Origin: Inia geoffrensis
Taxonomy: Eukaryota; Chordata; Mammalia; Artiodactyla; Iniidae
Length of the DNA stretch: 64,000 nucleotides
Assembly (NCBI GenBank): GCA_036417435.1
Contig: CM070903.1
Location: 80,221,501-80,285,500, forward strand
Reading direction: 5' to 3'
How positions within the stretch are numbered: the first letter of the stretch is position 1; every line of letters begins with the position of its first letter. This document shows, piece by piece, positions 12,420-24,649 of this stretch. The notes beneath the pieces are model-generated. The model did not search any database. It had not been told where the DNA came from and worked only from the letters and a program-made list of their open reading frames with translations. A program made the position numbers and the translations under genes.

Positions 12420-14232
12420 TTAGATTCCATATATATGTGTTAGCATACGGTATTTGATTTTCTCTTTCTGACTCACTTCACTCTGTATGACAGACTCTAG
12501 GTCCAACCACCTCACTATAAATAACTCAATTTCGTTTCTTTTTATGGCTGAGTAATATTCCATTGTATATATGTGCCACATCTTCTTTATCCATTCATCT
12601 GCTGATGGACACTTAGGTTGCTTCCATGTCCTGGCTATGGTAAATAGAGCTGAAATGAACACTGTGGTACAGGACTCTTTAAATTATGGTTTTCTCAGGG
12701 TATATGCCCAGTAGTGGGAATGCTGGGTCGTATGGTAGTTCTATTTTTAGTTTTTTTAAGGAACCTCCATACTGTTCTCCATAGTGGCTGTATCAATTTA
12801 CATTACCTCCAACAATAATAAAAGGGTTCCCTTTTCTCCCCACCTTCTCCAGCATTTATTGTTTGTAGATTTTTTGATGATGGTTATTCTGACCAGTGTG
12901 AGATGATATCTCATTGTAGTTTTGATTTACATTTCTCTAATGATTAATGATGTTGAGCATTCTTTCATGTGCTTGTTGACAATCTGTATATCCTCTTTGG
13001 AGAAATGTCTATTTAGGTCTTCTGCCCATTTTTGGATTGGGTTGTCTGTTGTTTTGATATTGAGCTGCATGAGCTGCTTGTAAATTTTGGAGATTAATCC
13101 TTTGTCAGTTGCTTCATTTGCAAATATTTTCTCCCATTCTGAGGGTTGTCTTTTGGTCTTGTTTATGGTTTCCTTTGCTGTGCAAAAGCTTTGAAGTTTC
13201 ATTAGGTCCCATTTGTTTATTTTCGTTTTTATTTCCATTTCTCTAGGAGGTGAGGCAAAAAGGATCTTGCTGTGATGTATGTCTCAGAGTGTTCTGCCTA
13301 TGTTTTCCTCTAAGAGTTTGATGGTGTCTGGCCTTACATTTAGGTCTTTAATCCATTTTGAGTTTATTTTTGTGTATGGTGTTAGGGAGTGTTCTAATTT
13401 CACACTTTTATAAGTACCTGTCCAGTTTTCCCAGCACCACTTATTGAAGAGCTGTCTTTTCTCCACTGTATATTCTTGCCTCCTTTATCAAAGGTAAGGT
13501 GACCATATGTGCGTGGGTTTATCTCTGGGCTTTCTATCCTGTTCCATTGATCTATATTTCTGTTTTTGTGCAGGTACCATACTGTCTTCATTACTGTAGC
13601 TTTGTAGTATAGTCTGAAGTCAGGGACCCTGATTCCTCCGGCTCCATTTTTCTTTCTCAAGATTGTTTTGGCTATTTGAGGTCTTTTGCGTTTCCATACA
13701 AATTGTGAAATTTTTTGTTCTAGTTCTGTGAAAAATGCCAGTGGTAGTTTGATAGGGATTGCATTGAATCTGTAGATTGCTTTGAGTAGTAGAGTCATTT
13801 TCACAATGTTGATTCTTCCAATCCAAGAACATAGTATATCTCTCCAACTATTTGTATCATCTTTAATTTCTTTCATCAGTGTCTTATAATTTTCTGCATA
13901 CAGGTCTTTTGTCTCCTTAGGTAGGTTTATTCCTAGATGTTTTATTCTTTTTGTTGCAATGGTAGATGGGAGTGTTTTCTTGATTTCACTTTCAGATTTT
14001 TCATCATTACTTTATAGGAATGCTAGAGATTTCTGTGCATTAATTTTGTATCCTGCTACTTTACCAAATTCATTGATTAGCTCTAGTGGTTTTCTGGTAG
14101 CACCTTTAGGATTCTCTATGTATAGTATCATGTCATCTGCAAACAGTGACAGCTTTATCTCTTCTTTTCCTATTTGGATTCCTTTTATTTCTTTTCCTTC
14201 TCTGATTGCTGTGGTTAAAACTTCCGAAACTA
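12420..14232 (-). pseudogene. L1 ORF2 C-terminal half, dead (RT active site to C-terminus)
   Basis: On the minus strand this begins in the reverse transcriptase domain shortly before the catalytic FADD motif (14143-14132). It runs through the thumb and cysteine-rich C-terminal region and ends at a stop at 12420. It is broken into several pieces by stops and frameshifts: open pieces lie at about 13876-13400, 13238-12927 and 12662-12420. It cannot produce an active protein. The L1 3'UTR follows (12419-12037). Confidence 0.9.
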
Positions 14233-15751
14233 GACTGGCTCAATGGATACAAAAAGCAAGACCCATATATATGCTGTCTACAGAAGACCCACTTCAGACC
14301 TAGGGACACATATAGACTGAAAATGAGGGGATGGAAAAAGATATTCCATGCAAATGGAAATCAAAAGAAAGCTGGAGTAGCAATTCTCATATCAGACAAA
14401 ATAGACTTTAAAACAAAGACTATTACAAGAGACAAAGAAGAACACTACACAATGATCAAGGGATCAGTCCAAGAAGAAGATATAAGAATTGTAAATATTT
14501 ATGCACTCAACATAGGAGCACCACAATACATAAGGTGAATACTAACAGCCATATAAGGGGAAATCGACAGTAACACAATCATAGTAGGGGGCTTTAACAC
14601 CTCACTTTCACCAAAGGATAGATCATCCAAAATGAAAATAAATAAGGAAACACAAGCTTTAAATGATACATTCAACAAGATGGACTTAATTGATATTTAT
14701 AGGACATTCCATCCAAAAACAAGAGAATACACATTCTTCTCAAGTGCTCATGGAACATTCTCCAGGATAGGTCATATCTTGGGTCACACATCAAGCCTTG
14801 GTAAATTTAAGAAAATTGAAATTGTATCAAGTATCTTTTCTGACCACAATGCTATGAGACTAGATATCAATTACAGGAAAAAATCTGTTAAAAATACAAA
14901 CACATGGAGGCTAAACAATACACTACTCAATACCCAAGAGATCACTGAAGAAATCAAAGAGGAAATCAAAAAATACCTAGAAACAAATGACAATGAAAAC
15001 ACGATGACCCAAAACCTATGGGATGCAGCAAAAGCAGTTCTAAGAGGGAAGTTTATAGCAATACAGTCCTACCTTAAGAAACAAGAAACATCTCAAATAA
15101 AAAACCTAACCTTACACCTAGAGCAATTAGAGAAAGAAGAACAACATAACCCCAAAGTTAGCAGAAGGAAAGAAATCATAAAGATCAAATCAGAAATAAA
15201 TCAAAAAAGAAATGAAGCAAATGACAGCAAAGATCAATAAAACTAAAAGCTGGTTCTTTGAGAAGATAAACAAAATTGAGAAACCATTAGCCAGACTTAT
15301 CAAGAAAAAAATGGGAGAAGATTCAAATCAATAGAATTAGAAATGCAAAAGGAGAAGTAACAACTGACACTGCAGAAATACAAAAGATCACGAGAGATTA
15401 TTAAAAACAACTCTATACCAATAAAATGGACAACCTGGAAGAAATGGACAAATTCTTAGAAATGCACAGCCTGCCGAGACTGAACCAGGAAGAAATAGAA
15501 AATATGAACAGACCAGTCACAAGCACTGAAATTGAAACTGTGATTAAAAATCTTTCAACATGGGCTTCCCTGGTGGCGCAGTGGTTGAGAGTCTGCCTGC
15601 CGATGCAGGGGACGCGTGTTCGTGCCCTGGTCCGGGAAGATCCCATATGCCTCGGAGCGGCTGGGCCCGTGAGCCATGGCCGCTGAGCCTGTGCATCCGG
15701 AGCCTGTGCTCCGCAACGGGAAAGGCCACAGCAGTGAGAGGCTCGCGCACC

Positions 15752-15788
<37 letters not shown>

Positions 15789-16371
15789 TCAACATCCAGT
15801 GGGGTTTATTCCAGGAATGCAAGGATTCTTCAATATAAACAAATCAATGAATGTGATACACCATATTAACAAATTGAAGAAGACAAACCATATGAACATC
15901 TCAATAGATGCAGGAAAGCTTTCAACAAAATGCAACACCCATTTATGATAAAAACCCTCCAGAAAGTAGGCACAGAGGGAACCTACCTCAACATAATAAA
16001 GGCCATATATGACAAATCTACAGCCAACATCATTCTCAATGGTGAAAAACTGAAACCATTTCCACTAAGATCAGGAACAAGACAAGGTTGCCCACTCTCA
16101 CCACTATTATTCAACATAGTTTTGGAAGTTTTAGCCACAGGAATCATAGAAGAAAAAGGAATAAAAGGAATCCAAATCGAAAAGAAGAAGTAAAGCTGTC
16201 ACTGTTTGCAGATGACATGATACTATACATAGAGAATCCTAAAGATGCTACCAGAAAACTACTAGAGCTACTCAATGAATTTGGTAAAGTAGCAGGATAC
16301 AAAATTAATGCACAGAAATTTCTTGCATTGCTATACACTAACGATGAAAAGTCTGAAAGTGAAATGAAGAA
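14233..16371 (+). pseudogene. L1 ORF2 N-terminal half, inverted and dead (endonuclease and RT)
   Basis: On the plus strand this starts about 25 codons into ORF2 (RLAQWI-like) in the APE-type endonuclease. It continues through the linker (14632-15240 is open) into the reverse transcriptase, with the [16 protein letters not shown] block near 16080 and FADD at 16205-16216. In-frame stops occur near 14536 and 14555, then a stop near 15238 with a frame change, and a one-base loss near 16188. About 300 bp of RT sequence between the block ending near 15561 and the block starting near 15797 is absent, and the CHR SINE sits at that scar. Confidence 0.9.
15562..15780 (+). mobile_element. CHR SINE nested in L1
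   Basis: Full-length tRNA-derived SINE starting gggcttccctggtggcgcag, with A-box-like (tggcgcagtggttgagag) and B-box-like (gttcgtgccc) Pol III sequence and a tail of about 30 A. A perfect 15-bp duplication aaaatctttcaacat flanks it (15547-15561 and 15781-15795). Confidence 0.95.
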
Positions 16372-16387
16372 TACCCATAAACTCTTT
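16372..16387. repeat. Target-site duplication, right copy (L1)
   Basis: tacccataaactcttt, identical to 12021-12036; it borders the inverted L1 segment. Confidence 0.93.
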
Positions 16388-16399
16388 AATACATTTATT

Positions 16400-16515
16400 T
16401 AACCCTCATCTTTCTTTCCTTAGTCCTCTCCTTCCTTTCTTCCAGCACTTCTCTGTAAGTGAAAAGAAGGAAAGTAAAGGAGATAGTGAGGGAGTGAAGA
16501 AGGAAAGAATGCAGA
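16400..16515. repeat. Pyrimidine tract followed by purine tract (imperfect inverted repeat)
   Basis: A CTTT/CCTT-rich run (16410-16445) is followed by a GAAA/GGAA-rich run (16460-16515). The two could fold back imperfectly around ctctgtaa. No function is implied. Confidence 0.5.
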
Positions 16516-16542
16516 AAGGAATGAGTCAAGATATAGTAAGGG

Positions 16543-16756
16543 GGGCTTCCCTGGTGGCGCAGTGGTTGACAGTCCGCCTGGCGATGCAGGGGACACGGGT
16601 TCGTGCCCCGGTCCGGGAGGATCCCACATGCCGTGGAGCGGCTGGGCCTGTGAGCCGTGGCCACTGAGCCTGCGTATCCGGAGCCTGCGCTCCGCAACGG
16701 GAGAGGCCACAACAGTGAGAGGCCCGCGTACCGCACAAAGGAAAAAAAAAAAAAAA
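16543..16756 (+). mobile_element. CHR SINE
   Basis: Full-length copy with A-tail, 170 bp beyond the L1. It is flanked by the 15-bp duplication aagatatagtaaggg (16528-16542 and 16757-16771). Confidence 0.95.
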
Positions 16757-17129
16757 AAGATATAGTAAGGGAAGGATTGCCAAAGAGTGACCAATGTTCA
16801 GAGAAACTATAGCTTCGTTTCTAATAACTTATAAGCTTAAATGTTCCATCGAAAGGATCAAGCTTACCAGGGAATCAGAAAATTTGCTTTAGATACTCCA
16901 GGACCTTCATTCATATGGTTGTTTAAGTCAGAATGACTTTTTTCTCACAGTGTAGGTATCAGCACAATAAAATTTGTAGGCAAATCTCACGGTTTCCTTT
17001 ACTACAAGATTAGAATCCATAGGAAGAGTTGGGACCCTGAAAAGATAGGTTTTGCGGGCACCTCCATCCATGTCCCAAGGATGAGCCTGGCAGTGTAATC
17101 TCTAGAAGACCACCAGAAATCTACCAGAA

Positions 17130-17630
17130 GAGAATTTTGGTAGGAAGCATAATGGTTTCCATATCCGAATCCCTAGAACCTATGAATATTTTATGACAAA
17201 ATATAATACGTGATAAAAAGGATTTTACAGATGTGTTTAGGGATCTTGAAATAAGGACATTATCTGAGATTACCTAGGTAGGCCCAATCTAATCTCAGAG
17301 GTCTTAAAATCAGAGCGTTCCCAGTTGCGGTCAGAAAGAGACTTGACTCATGGGGAAATGATCAGTGATGCTATGCTGCAGGCTCTGAAGATGGAGGAAG
17401 GGGGCCACAGGTTAAGGAATATGAGCAACCTCTAGAAGTTGGAAAAGGCAAGGAGGATTCTCTCCTGGAACCTCCAGAAAAGAATGGAGCCCTGCTAACA
17501 TGTTGATTTTAGCCCACTGAGACTCATGTTAAACTTCTGACCTACAGAGCTGTAAGATAATAAATGTGTATTGTTTTAAGTCCCTATGTTTTTGGTAATT
17601 CGTTATAGGAGCAATAGAAAATGAATACAG
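17130..17630 (+). repeat. Old interspersed repeat, LTR- or MER-type (family uncertain)
   Basis: The stretch follows a common mammalian repeat. It has ggatcttgaaataagg, then ggaggattctctcctgga, and cagagctgtaagataataaa near its end, finishing with gaaaatgaatacag. I recognise the pattern but cannot name the family safely. Confidence 0.5.
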
Positions 17631-17999
17631 GCCTCATAAACTAGTTCTGACACAATCCTTTATAGTTGTTAAAATACCCTTTCATGTCACATCAAACCAA
17701 TTTGAGAATGAAGAAGTGAGGAGAAGCCCTCATGTTCTGCTTACCCATGTCCTACCTTCTTCCCCTTGTGAAAGATGATTTGAACTAAGGTTGCTATGAT
17801 AAATCCAATCATACTTCCTTACCAAATTCCTCAAATATTCTTTTCTTATTGTTTCTACATTTACAAATGAGTACCAAGATATCTGTTACCTTAGGATAAC
17901 TCACTCAATCCATAACTACCAAAAACTTTGCAAATAAATGATATAAAAAAATGAGGTTTCCATTTTTATAATGAATTTATAATAATGGAAAGAACCAAG

Positions 18000-18150
18000 T
18001 TTTAACCTGGGCACTGCTATTTGCTGGCTGTGGCTTGGACTACTGCTTCTCTCTGGACATCATTTTCTTTATCAAAAAAATGACAGAATTAGGAGATGAC
18101 TCCAAGGTTCTTTCTATGCTAAACGCTACATCTATTTTAAATTCTTAAGG
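18000..18150 (+). repeat. MIR-like SINE fragment
   Basis: Weak match to the MIR core (tgctggctgtggcttggac, then ttctttatcaaaaaaatgac). Confidence 0.45.
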
Positions 18151-18659
18151 AGGAATCCAGACCTTGAAATGTTTTCTGCTTGAAGGTAGGACCAGCACAA
18201 ATAACACACATGCACATACACACACATAATGATTTTCTGAGGATCTGTGTATTTTTTGAAGGTTGAGGAGCATCTTTAAATTTGTAGGTTCATATGATCA
18301 CTTTTAAAATCTGCTGGTCCTCCATCAGTTGAATCTGGTGAATTATTCACATAGCAGTACTGAGCAGCAGTATCGCTGATGTACAAAAAGCAGAATACGC
18401 ACAAAACACACCAAGAACACAGTTTCCTCGACTTGCGTTTCTGCATACCTAGGCACTTCCTGTTTTGAACTATGAGCAAAAAGACAGCCATTTCTTTTTT
18501 CTCACTCCACAAGTCACTTAAATCTGTTCTCATGAAATCTCCAGCTTCATTATCCCTTGTGAACTGGCTCTATAAAGTTATCTAGGCCGCTAGTAGTGTT
18601 ACCTGGCAATAGAAGTGGCTATCCCCTCAATTTTTTATAAATCACTAATCTGATATTGC

Positions 18660-19250
18660 CCTCTGTTTAACAGTAGTCAACAATTTCCCATTTTTCCACA
18701 AAAAAGATACAAAAGTTCCTTTCTATGACATCACACCTGATCTTTCATCACTGCACCTCAGGTTCTCTATACTCCCATGTCCCAAGACTTTCCCCCCAAC
18801 TCAACTTGGCTTTAGTCCTAGGGAGCTTCTGATATGAAGTCTGTAATGCTTCCTGTTCCTCAGTACATCCTGCTTTCCTACCTCTATTCTTTTGAACATG
18901 CTATTTTTTCCTCTCCTTTTCTACTTGGAAAAATTCTGTTCCACCTTGAAGACTTGGCTCAGGTATCACCCAGTAATCTCCGCACTCACCCACAGATCTC
19001 CAGACATTCTCAGAGCCACATGCACAAAGCTCCTTCATAACATTTATCACATGGTAAAAGGATTATTATATATTTTTGACTCTTTAACCTCTAGTAGTCT
19101 ACCAATCTCTTGGGAGCAGAGATCTCTGAATTTAATTACTTACAGCACATTTTTTCCCCCCAGAAAAGGTTTATAACAACTCTTGATTCAACCCACCCAG
19201 GTCAGTGATGGACATATGGTAGGCTCTCAATAAATATCTACTTAACAATC
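18660..19250 (+). repeat. L2 LINE 3' end
   Basis: Has the L2 3' pattern of CT-rich sequence with ccaccttgaagacttggc, and ends ggtaggctctcaataaat. Confidence 0.7.
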
Positions 19251-19784
19251 AAGCCAAATAACCTTAGAATCTACTGTGTCATTACTAGATATACTGATTC
19301 ACTAGAGAAGAAAGATCACAGAAAATCTAGGAGATAATTCTCCTTCTGAGTTTTGTCATCTCTGCTATTTGTTCTGTTATCAAAGGAACAGAAATTGAAA
19401 ACAGACACACAAAAAGCTATGCAACCCACAAACCTACTGTTATGAAAATGTGCATTCCATATTGATGAGCTGTTACTTTACTAGAACCAAGTGAATAGGT
19501 GGAGAACAGCAATAATATAGCAAACTTACCCTCTCTTGACCAACTGATTTGTTATGGGAACTTGGGCAAATTAATCACTCCCTTTGTTTTGCCTTATATT
19601 CCTCTAGAACTATCAAGGAGGGCATAGTGCATTCCACAAAGGCAGTTTTGAGGGATAAACAGGAAAATTGCCTAATACCGAAAGTCAGAGGGCCCAGGTT
19701 CTACAGGTAGATGTGAAATAAATGAGCTGTGATCTTGCGGAAGTTGCTGTCACTCTGATTCTCAATTTTCGCTACATGAAAATT

Positions 19785-20025
19785 TATCAGTAATTCTCAA
19801 GCCACCCCCCCCCCCCTTTTTTTCTTTCCACCACCTGGGGACTATGGCACACTCCATCAGCTAAATTTTCTCAGAGTAATAGCATTTTCTCAGTGGAGGT
19901 GGGCCTAAGATTATGTCAGAATCACAATGTATGTACAAGGTAGGTGTGTGTGGGTGTGTAGGTTTAGTGATAAAGTCCCCTCAGGTGATTCTTAGCCTTC
20001 AAGTTGAGAACCAGGAAACTCCCTC
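19785..20025. repeat. hAT/MER5-like fragment with C and T homopolymers
   Basis: The end cctcaggtgattcttagcct...gttgagaacc resembles MER5-type hAT elements. It includes a run of about 13 C followed by 7 T (19806-19825). Confidence 0.5.
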
Positions 20026-20189
20026 CAGATCCTGCCAGCAAAAACAACCTATGATTTTATAATTTTATGAATGAATAGTATGAATGGCACAGAAAGGACA
20101 GTAGTGTAAAATGCAGACTGCCTGCAGCATAAGTAGCTACTTAAGAAAAAGTATCATCATTACAAAGTCATGTGCTGAACAAACAAGAA

Positions 20190-20400
20190 TGGACTGGTTT
20201 ATGAAAATTTAGTCTGTGTCTCTTACTATCTTATTTGTGTGACCTTGGACAAGGTACTGAACTGCCTTTGGACTGAATTTTCTCATCTGTAAAGTCCAGA
20301 TACAAATGTCTCCCTGCAGTGGAATTAAGTATGATCAACTATGTAAAACATTCAAGTATGATGCTTGGAACATAGTCAGTACTTATTAAATGGCTGTCAA
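20190..20400 (+). repeat. MIR SINE
   Basis: Has gtgtgaccttggacaagg, ttttctcatctgtaaag and a 3' part ending gtcagtacttattaaat. Confidence 0.8.
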
Positions 20401-20759
20401 CAGTTATGAGGCCAATCTGTGCTAGATGTACATAAATGGACCCCAATGTATTCTTGTCTTTAAAGGCTAGGGTTCCATTTCTGGTTTAGAATCTCATATA
20501 ACTCAGTTCTAGAATCAGCTGTCTAGAACTAATGTGAGTGAAATGAATATCAAAGTTATTTTAATGTGTTCTATATTTACTCAGTGACCCAAAGGAGCTT
20601 GTTAATATTTTACTATATTAACTGGAAATTCCAGAAGATCTTATGTGTGGCCATCACCACAGACTGGCTTCAAGTTTATACCCAAACACACAAAGTCTAA
20701 ATAAGCTATATCATAATGTTCTAATACCCTTCGTATCGTAATAATATAGTGAACATTTT

Positions 20760-20965
20760 CTGAACAGTAACTGTGTCAGGCACTGCTGTGAGTAATTTAC
20801 ATGTATTAATATTAACTTTAATCCTCAAAAACACTCTCATAAATACTATTATAATTATCCCTATTTTGCAAATGAGGAAACTGATGCAGAGAGGTAAAAA
20901 TTCCTTAAGGCCACTGTGGCAAAGGAGAAATTCAAACCCAGGAAGCCAGATCCCAGAACCCAAGC
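20760..20965 (-). repeat. MIR SINE
   Basis: The reverse-complement core includes ttttgcaaatgaggaaactg and agagaggtaaa. A weaker MIR-like piece on the plus strand follows at 20985-21120. Confidence 0.82.
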
Positions 20966-21269
20966 TTTGGGCCTGTCTGGTACAGTAGATAATGGTAGGA
21001 GTTCTAGATGCACTGTTAGGAAACCTAAATTCTAGACCTACCTGGGTGTCCTCAAATAAGCTATTTTCTTTCTCTGTCTAAACTATAAGATTTGGATTAA
21101 ATCTAAGGTTCTCTAGCATTAAAATATCAGAATTATTATCCTTGTTCAAATATTATCTCTCTCCTTTCTGTGAAATTCTAATTCATACTATCCAGCACTT
21201 TGAATGACAAGGATTAGTGTCTGAGGGAGCCTCCATTTTCTTTACTTAAAAAAATATATATATTTACTT

Positions 21270-21475
21270 CTTTTTTTTTTTTTGCCAGACGCGGGCCTCT
21301 CACTGTTGTGGCCTCTCCCATTGCAGAGCACAGGCTCCGGACGCGCAGGCTCAGCGGCCATGGCTCACGGGCCCAGCCGCTCCGCGGCATGTGGGATCCT
21401 CCCGGACCGGGTCACGAACCCGTGTTCCCTGCATCGGCAGGCAGACTCTGAACCACTGCGCCACCAGGGAAGCCC
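21270..21475 (-). mobile_element. CHR SINE
   Basis: Reverse-complement copy with T-run 21271-21283 and an end in gccaccagggaagccc. The 11-bp duplication tatatttactt flanks it (21259-21269 and 21476-21486). Confidence 0.94.
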
Positions 21476-21834
21476 TATATTTACTTTTACAGCTGTTGTT
21501 TTCTTCTGTTTTTCTTGGCATGTGTTACGTTGGCAACACAAACCATTGTGTCTACATTTCTGTGTTTGTAAATGTTTACGTTGCTATTTATTTCCTTTGT
21601 TTAGGAGAAATAACAATTTACAAAACACAAATGAAAAGGAAACAAAATTAGGCAGACCAGATTTCACCAGCAAGAGGAGCCTCACAACTACATTTGTCAC
21701 ATTTTTACTGTGTTACTTCCATCCCAACCGCCAATGTTGCATTCACTGTCCCCCTTCTTCTGCTCAATTTTTCTCTACAGGATACATCACCATCTGACAT
21801 AGGATGTATTTGACTTATGTGTTGTCTTTCCTTA

Positions 21835-21945
21835 CTAAAATGGAAGCCCATAACAGAGGCTTTATGTCTGTTGTACCCCTGCTTTGTGTCAATGCCTACA
21901 ACAGTGCCTGCACACAGTAGGTGCTCAATAAGCACCGACAAATAG
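21835..21945 (+). repeat. L2 3' end fragment
   Basis: Contains caacagtgcctgcacacagt then aggtgctcaataagcac, the typical L2 terminus. Confidence 0.75.
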
Positions 21946-22059
21946 AACTACATTGCTTCCGGATAAGGAGGATCTCGGGAGGTTGAAGGCACGTCATTAT
22001 TGAACTTCTTCTGTTTTCTCACCTCATTTAATGTCATTAGCCACCGAATACAGAAGCTC

Positions 22060-22735
22060 AGGAATAAGCCTCAACGCATCCCTCTTACTCTCCCCTGAAT
22101 TGTCACAACATGACTGCCTTGGCTCAGGCTCTTTATTATCCCCATAGGCTGAGGCAAATGACCCTCAGTCTCCCAAATCAACTCCTGTTCAACGCCAGTC
22201 TCCCCAACAGTACCCAGCATGATCTTTAATCAACGTCTATCAGATCATGTTGTTCCCTTGCGTAAATCCTTCGTGGATCCTCAGGGCCTTCAGGACAGAC
22301 TCTAGACTCTTTAGCAGGAAACAAAAACCCCTTTTGATCTGACCACTGATCATCCTTTTAGCCTCATTTCCCCACTACATTACCCTAGTCATTCTGCACT
22401 TTTTGTAATCCTCTCTTGGTCTCTTTGTATCCACTGAATCGTTTGTCTGAAATGCCCTGAAATTCATGGTTTACCTGGGAAATTACACCACATTCAGCCC
22501 CAACATCACCTATGCTGGAAAACCTTTCCCCACTTTTCCAATCACACTAAGCCATTCTCACTTTTTTCCTCCCATAAGACTCTTCATCTAACTCCAGTAA
22601 TACATTTATCATATTGTAATTCAGTTATTTTTAAAACTTGTTTTCTCTTTTGTAGACAAATGTTTAATGGAAATTAACACAGTGCTTGGCACATAGTAGG
22701 CCGTCAACAACTACTGAATAAAGAAATGAACAAAT
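22060..22735 (+). repeat. L2 LINE 3' end, about 670 bp
   Basis: CT-rich L2 3' sequence with cttcaggacagactctagac, ggaaaacctttccccac and the terminal cacagtgcttggcacatag. Confidence 0.8.
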
Positions 22736-22739
22736 ACCA

Positions 22740-24070
22740 TAAATGTCCTATCTAGAAATCCTTATCCTTCTCATTTAAAAGCATGCTTATAAACAAATCA
22801 GATCCCAAATCCTTACCGACGAGACAAAGTTTAGAATTTTCCTAGTCTTACCTAAACACACCTTGTGGCCTGTCTAAGGTATCTCTTGACTTTGACAGTA
22901 ACTGCAGTGCTGAGGCCATTCCTTCCATAGGTATCTTCTTACGCGATCTCCAAATGAAAATCCACCTTGAACCTAATGTATCAGTGAGAATGCTGATATG
23001 ACAGACACACGGTGGAAGGTAACCGGATGCATACACCTGAGTTGTATTTCCTTGGTCGGCCAGAGGAGAACCAGGAGCAATGGTATCCCCACACCACCTG
23101 TGACCAGAGATGTAGAGCAGGGGAGATGCCAGGATAGTAGGATGTGGGGTAGACTGATCCCAGGATTGCTTTAGAAGCACAAGAGAAGTTTTCTTTAGCA
23201 TCAGGGTATCACAACAGCTTCCTGAAGACAACACACATCCAAAATTGGGAGTGGGAACTAAGTCGAAGAATCAGCTAATCAGTGTCTGGCTTCCTGAACC
23301 ACCTTAATGAAATAAAATGCCAAAATTCACAGATACGTTGACACTCCTGCTGACAGCCTAAAATAGCATCAACTTCCGACTGAGTGAGCCAATTGCTAGC
23401 TATTGCATAGAACTCTTCTGCCTGATGATATGTCAATAGGGTGACCTTATTTTCAAGATAAGTTCCCTTCTCCTTGCTGTCTCTCATTTCTGCTTTGACA
23501 GTGAGACTGAACTTGGCTTTTTCTAAGGCTCACTAGATTAGAAGATGCCACTGCAGATGGATTGCTAAAAGTTAAAAGTAACTATTTCCATGTGTGAAAG
23601 AAAGCGTCACTGGATTGGGATGAAGCATTGGGAGAAGGGACTTTCTGGATTTAGATAATGTTAAAATCACAAGAACCAGGTTTCAATTTCGAGAGGGAAC
23701 AGAGGAATAGGAATGTATATTTCAAGTGCTAACAAAAATGGTTTTACATTCAGCACTTGTCTTACATTGTCTGGAGTAAGTAGCACACATGGGCACTATT
23801 ATCCTTGTAAGGGAGCCAAGACAGTATCCCTAAAGACATCTGGTAGACTGCAAACAGAATGATGGCATGCAGGGATTTCTATCTGCTGCCTGGCCAGTTG
23901 TGGGACCCTTCAATCAGAGGAAATCAAATCATACTAGAAAAAGTCCCCCAGGAGAAGCAGTAGAATAGAATTTGGCAGAAAAGCCATATGATGAGCACAG
24001 GCTTTGTGGCCCAGTCTTCTGCCAGGCCTAGTTAGCTGACCTTCTGCAAGCTATAGTCATTGACAAAATA
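22740..24070. other. Intron sequence without recognised features
   Basis: Nothing could be named. Open stretches here show no protein family I recognise. Confidence 0.45.
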
Positions 24071-24074
24071 CATA

Positions 24075-24280
24075 CAGTGGTTAGGAGGCAGACTCTGGGC
24101 TCAAATTACAGCTCCAATAATTACTAGACCCTGGGAAAATTATTTACCTTATTTTTGGTTCAGTTTTCTCATCTGGAAAAGAACAATGCCTACGCCTCAC
24201 AGGGTTATAGTCAAGAAATATGTATAATGCATGCAAAACTTGTAGTATATAGTAAGTGCTCAGTGCATGCTACTCTAATT
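24075..24280 (+). repeat. MIR SINE
   Basis: Starts gtggttaggaggcagactct, then gttttctcatctggaaaag, and ends tatagtaagtgctcagtg. Confidence 0.85.
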
Positions 24281-24493
24281 GTAAACAGAAACATTAGTGG
24301 GGATATTTAGAATCAAGTCAGGCTAGAGAAACTCTACTGCAAGCAAAAGTCTTGATGGAGGGGCACAGAGAGATTTAAGAACTCATCTAGCTCTATCTCC
24401 TTGTGGTGATCTTCGGGGAAGAGCAAGATATGGAAGAGGTGGTCTTTCTTCACAATGATCTTACAGTAAGGTAGAAGGTATAGACATATAAAC

Positions 24494-24520
24494 ATATACT
24501 ATGTATATTACATAGTATAT
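24494..24520. repeat. AT-rich perfect inverted repeat
   Basis: 12-bp arms atatactatgta and tacatagtatat stand around a 3-base spacer, inside a TA/CA-rich patch (24480-24560). Confidence 0.9.
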
Positions 24521-24649
24521 ATAACATATATACACATGTGTGTATGTATATAGAGATGAGAAATAAAGGTCATAAGAATTATGAATAAAATACAACAGTA
24601 ACAAAAATTTAAATGAAATTAATGCTGACTTAGAAATTGAAGACTATAT

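Larger units (their letters stand above)
12037..16371 (-). mobile_element. L1 LINE insertion with internal 5' inversion (twin priming)
   Basis: This is a single retrotransposition event. The identical 16-bp target-site duplication tacccataaactcttt stands at 12021-12036 and 16372-16387. The poly-T start (12037 on) is the A-tail of a minus-strand element. 12037-14232 carries the L1 3'UTR and ORF2 C-terminal half in minus orientation. From about 14233 to 16371 the orientation flips and the ORF2 N-terminal part runs on the plus strand. That order (inverted 5' part, then sense 3' part, then A-tail) is the signature of twin priming. The first ~25 ORF2 codons, ORF1 and the 5'UTR are missing. A CHR SINE interrupts it at 15562-15780. 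Confidence 0.93.

Noticed and set aside
14632..15240. 202-codon open frame, the longest in the window
   Set aside because: It is the endonuclease-linker part of a dead, inverted L1 ORF2 with stops upstream and a frameshift downstream, not a host gene.
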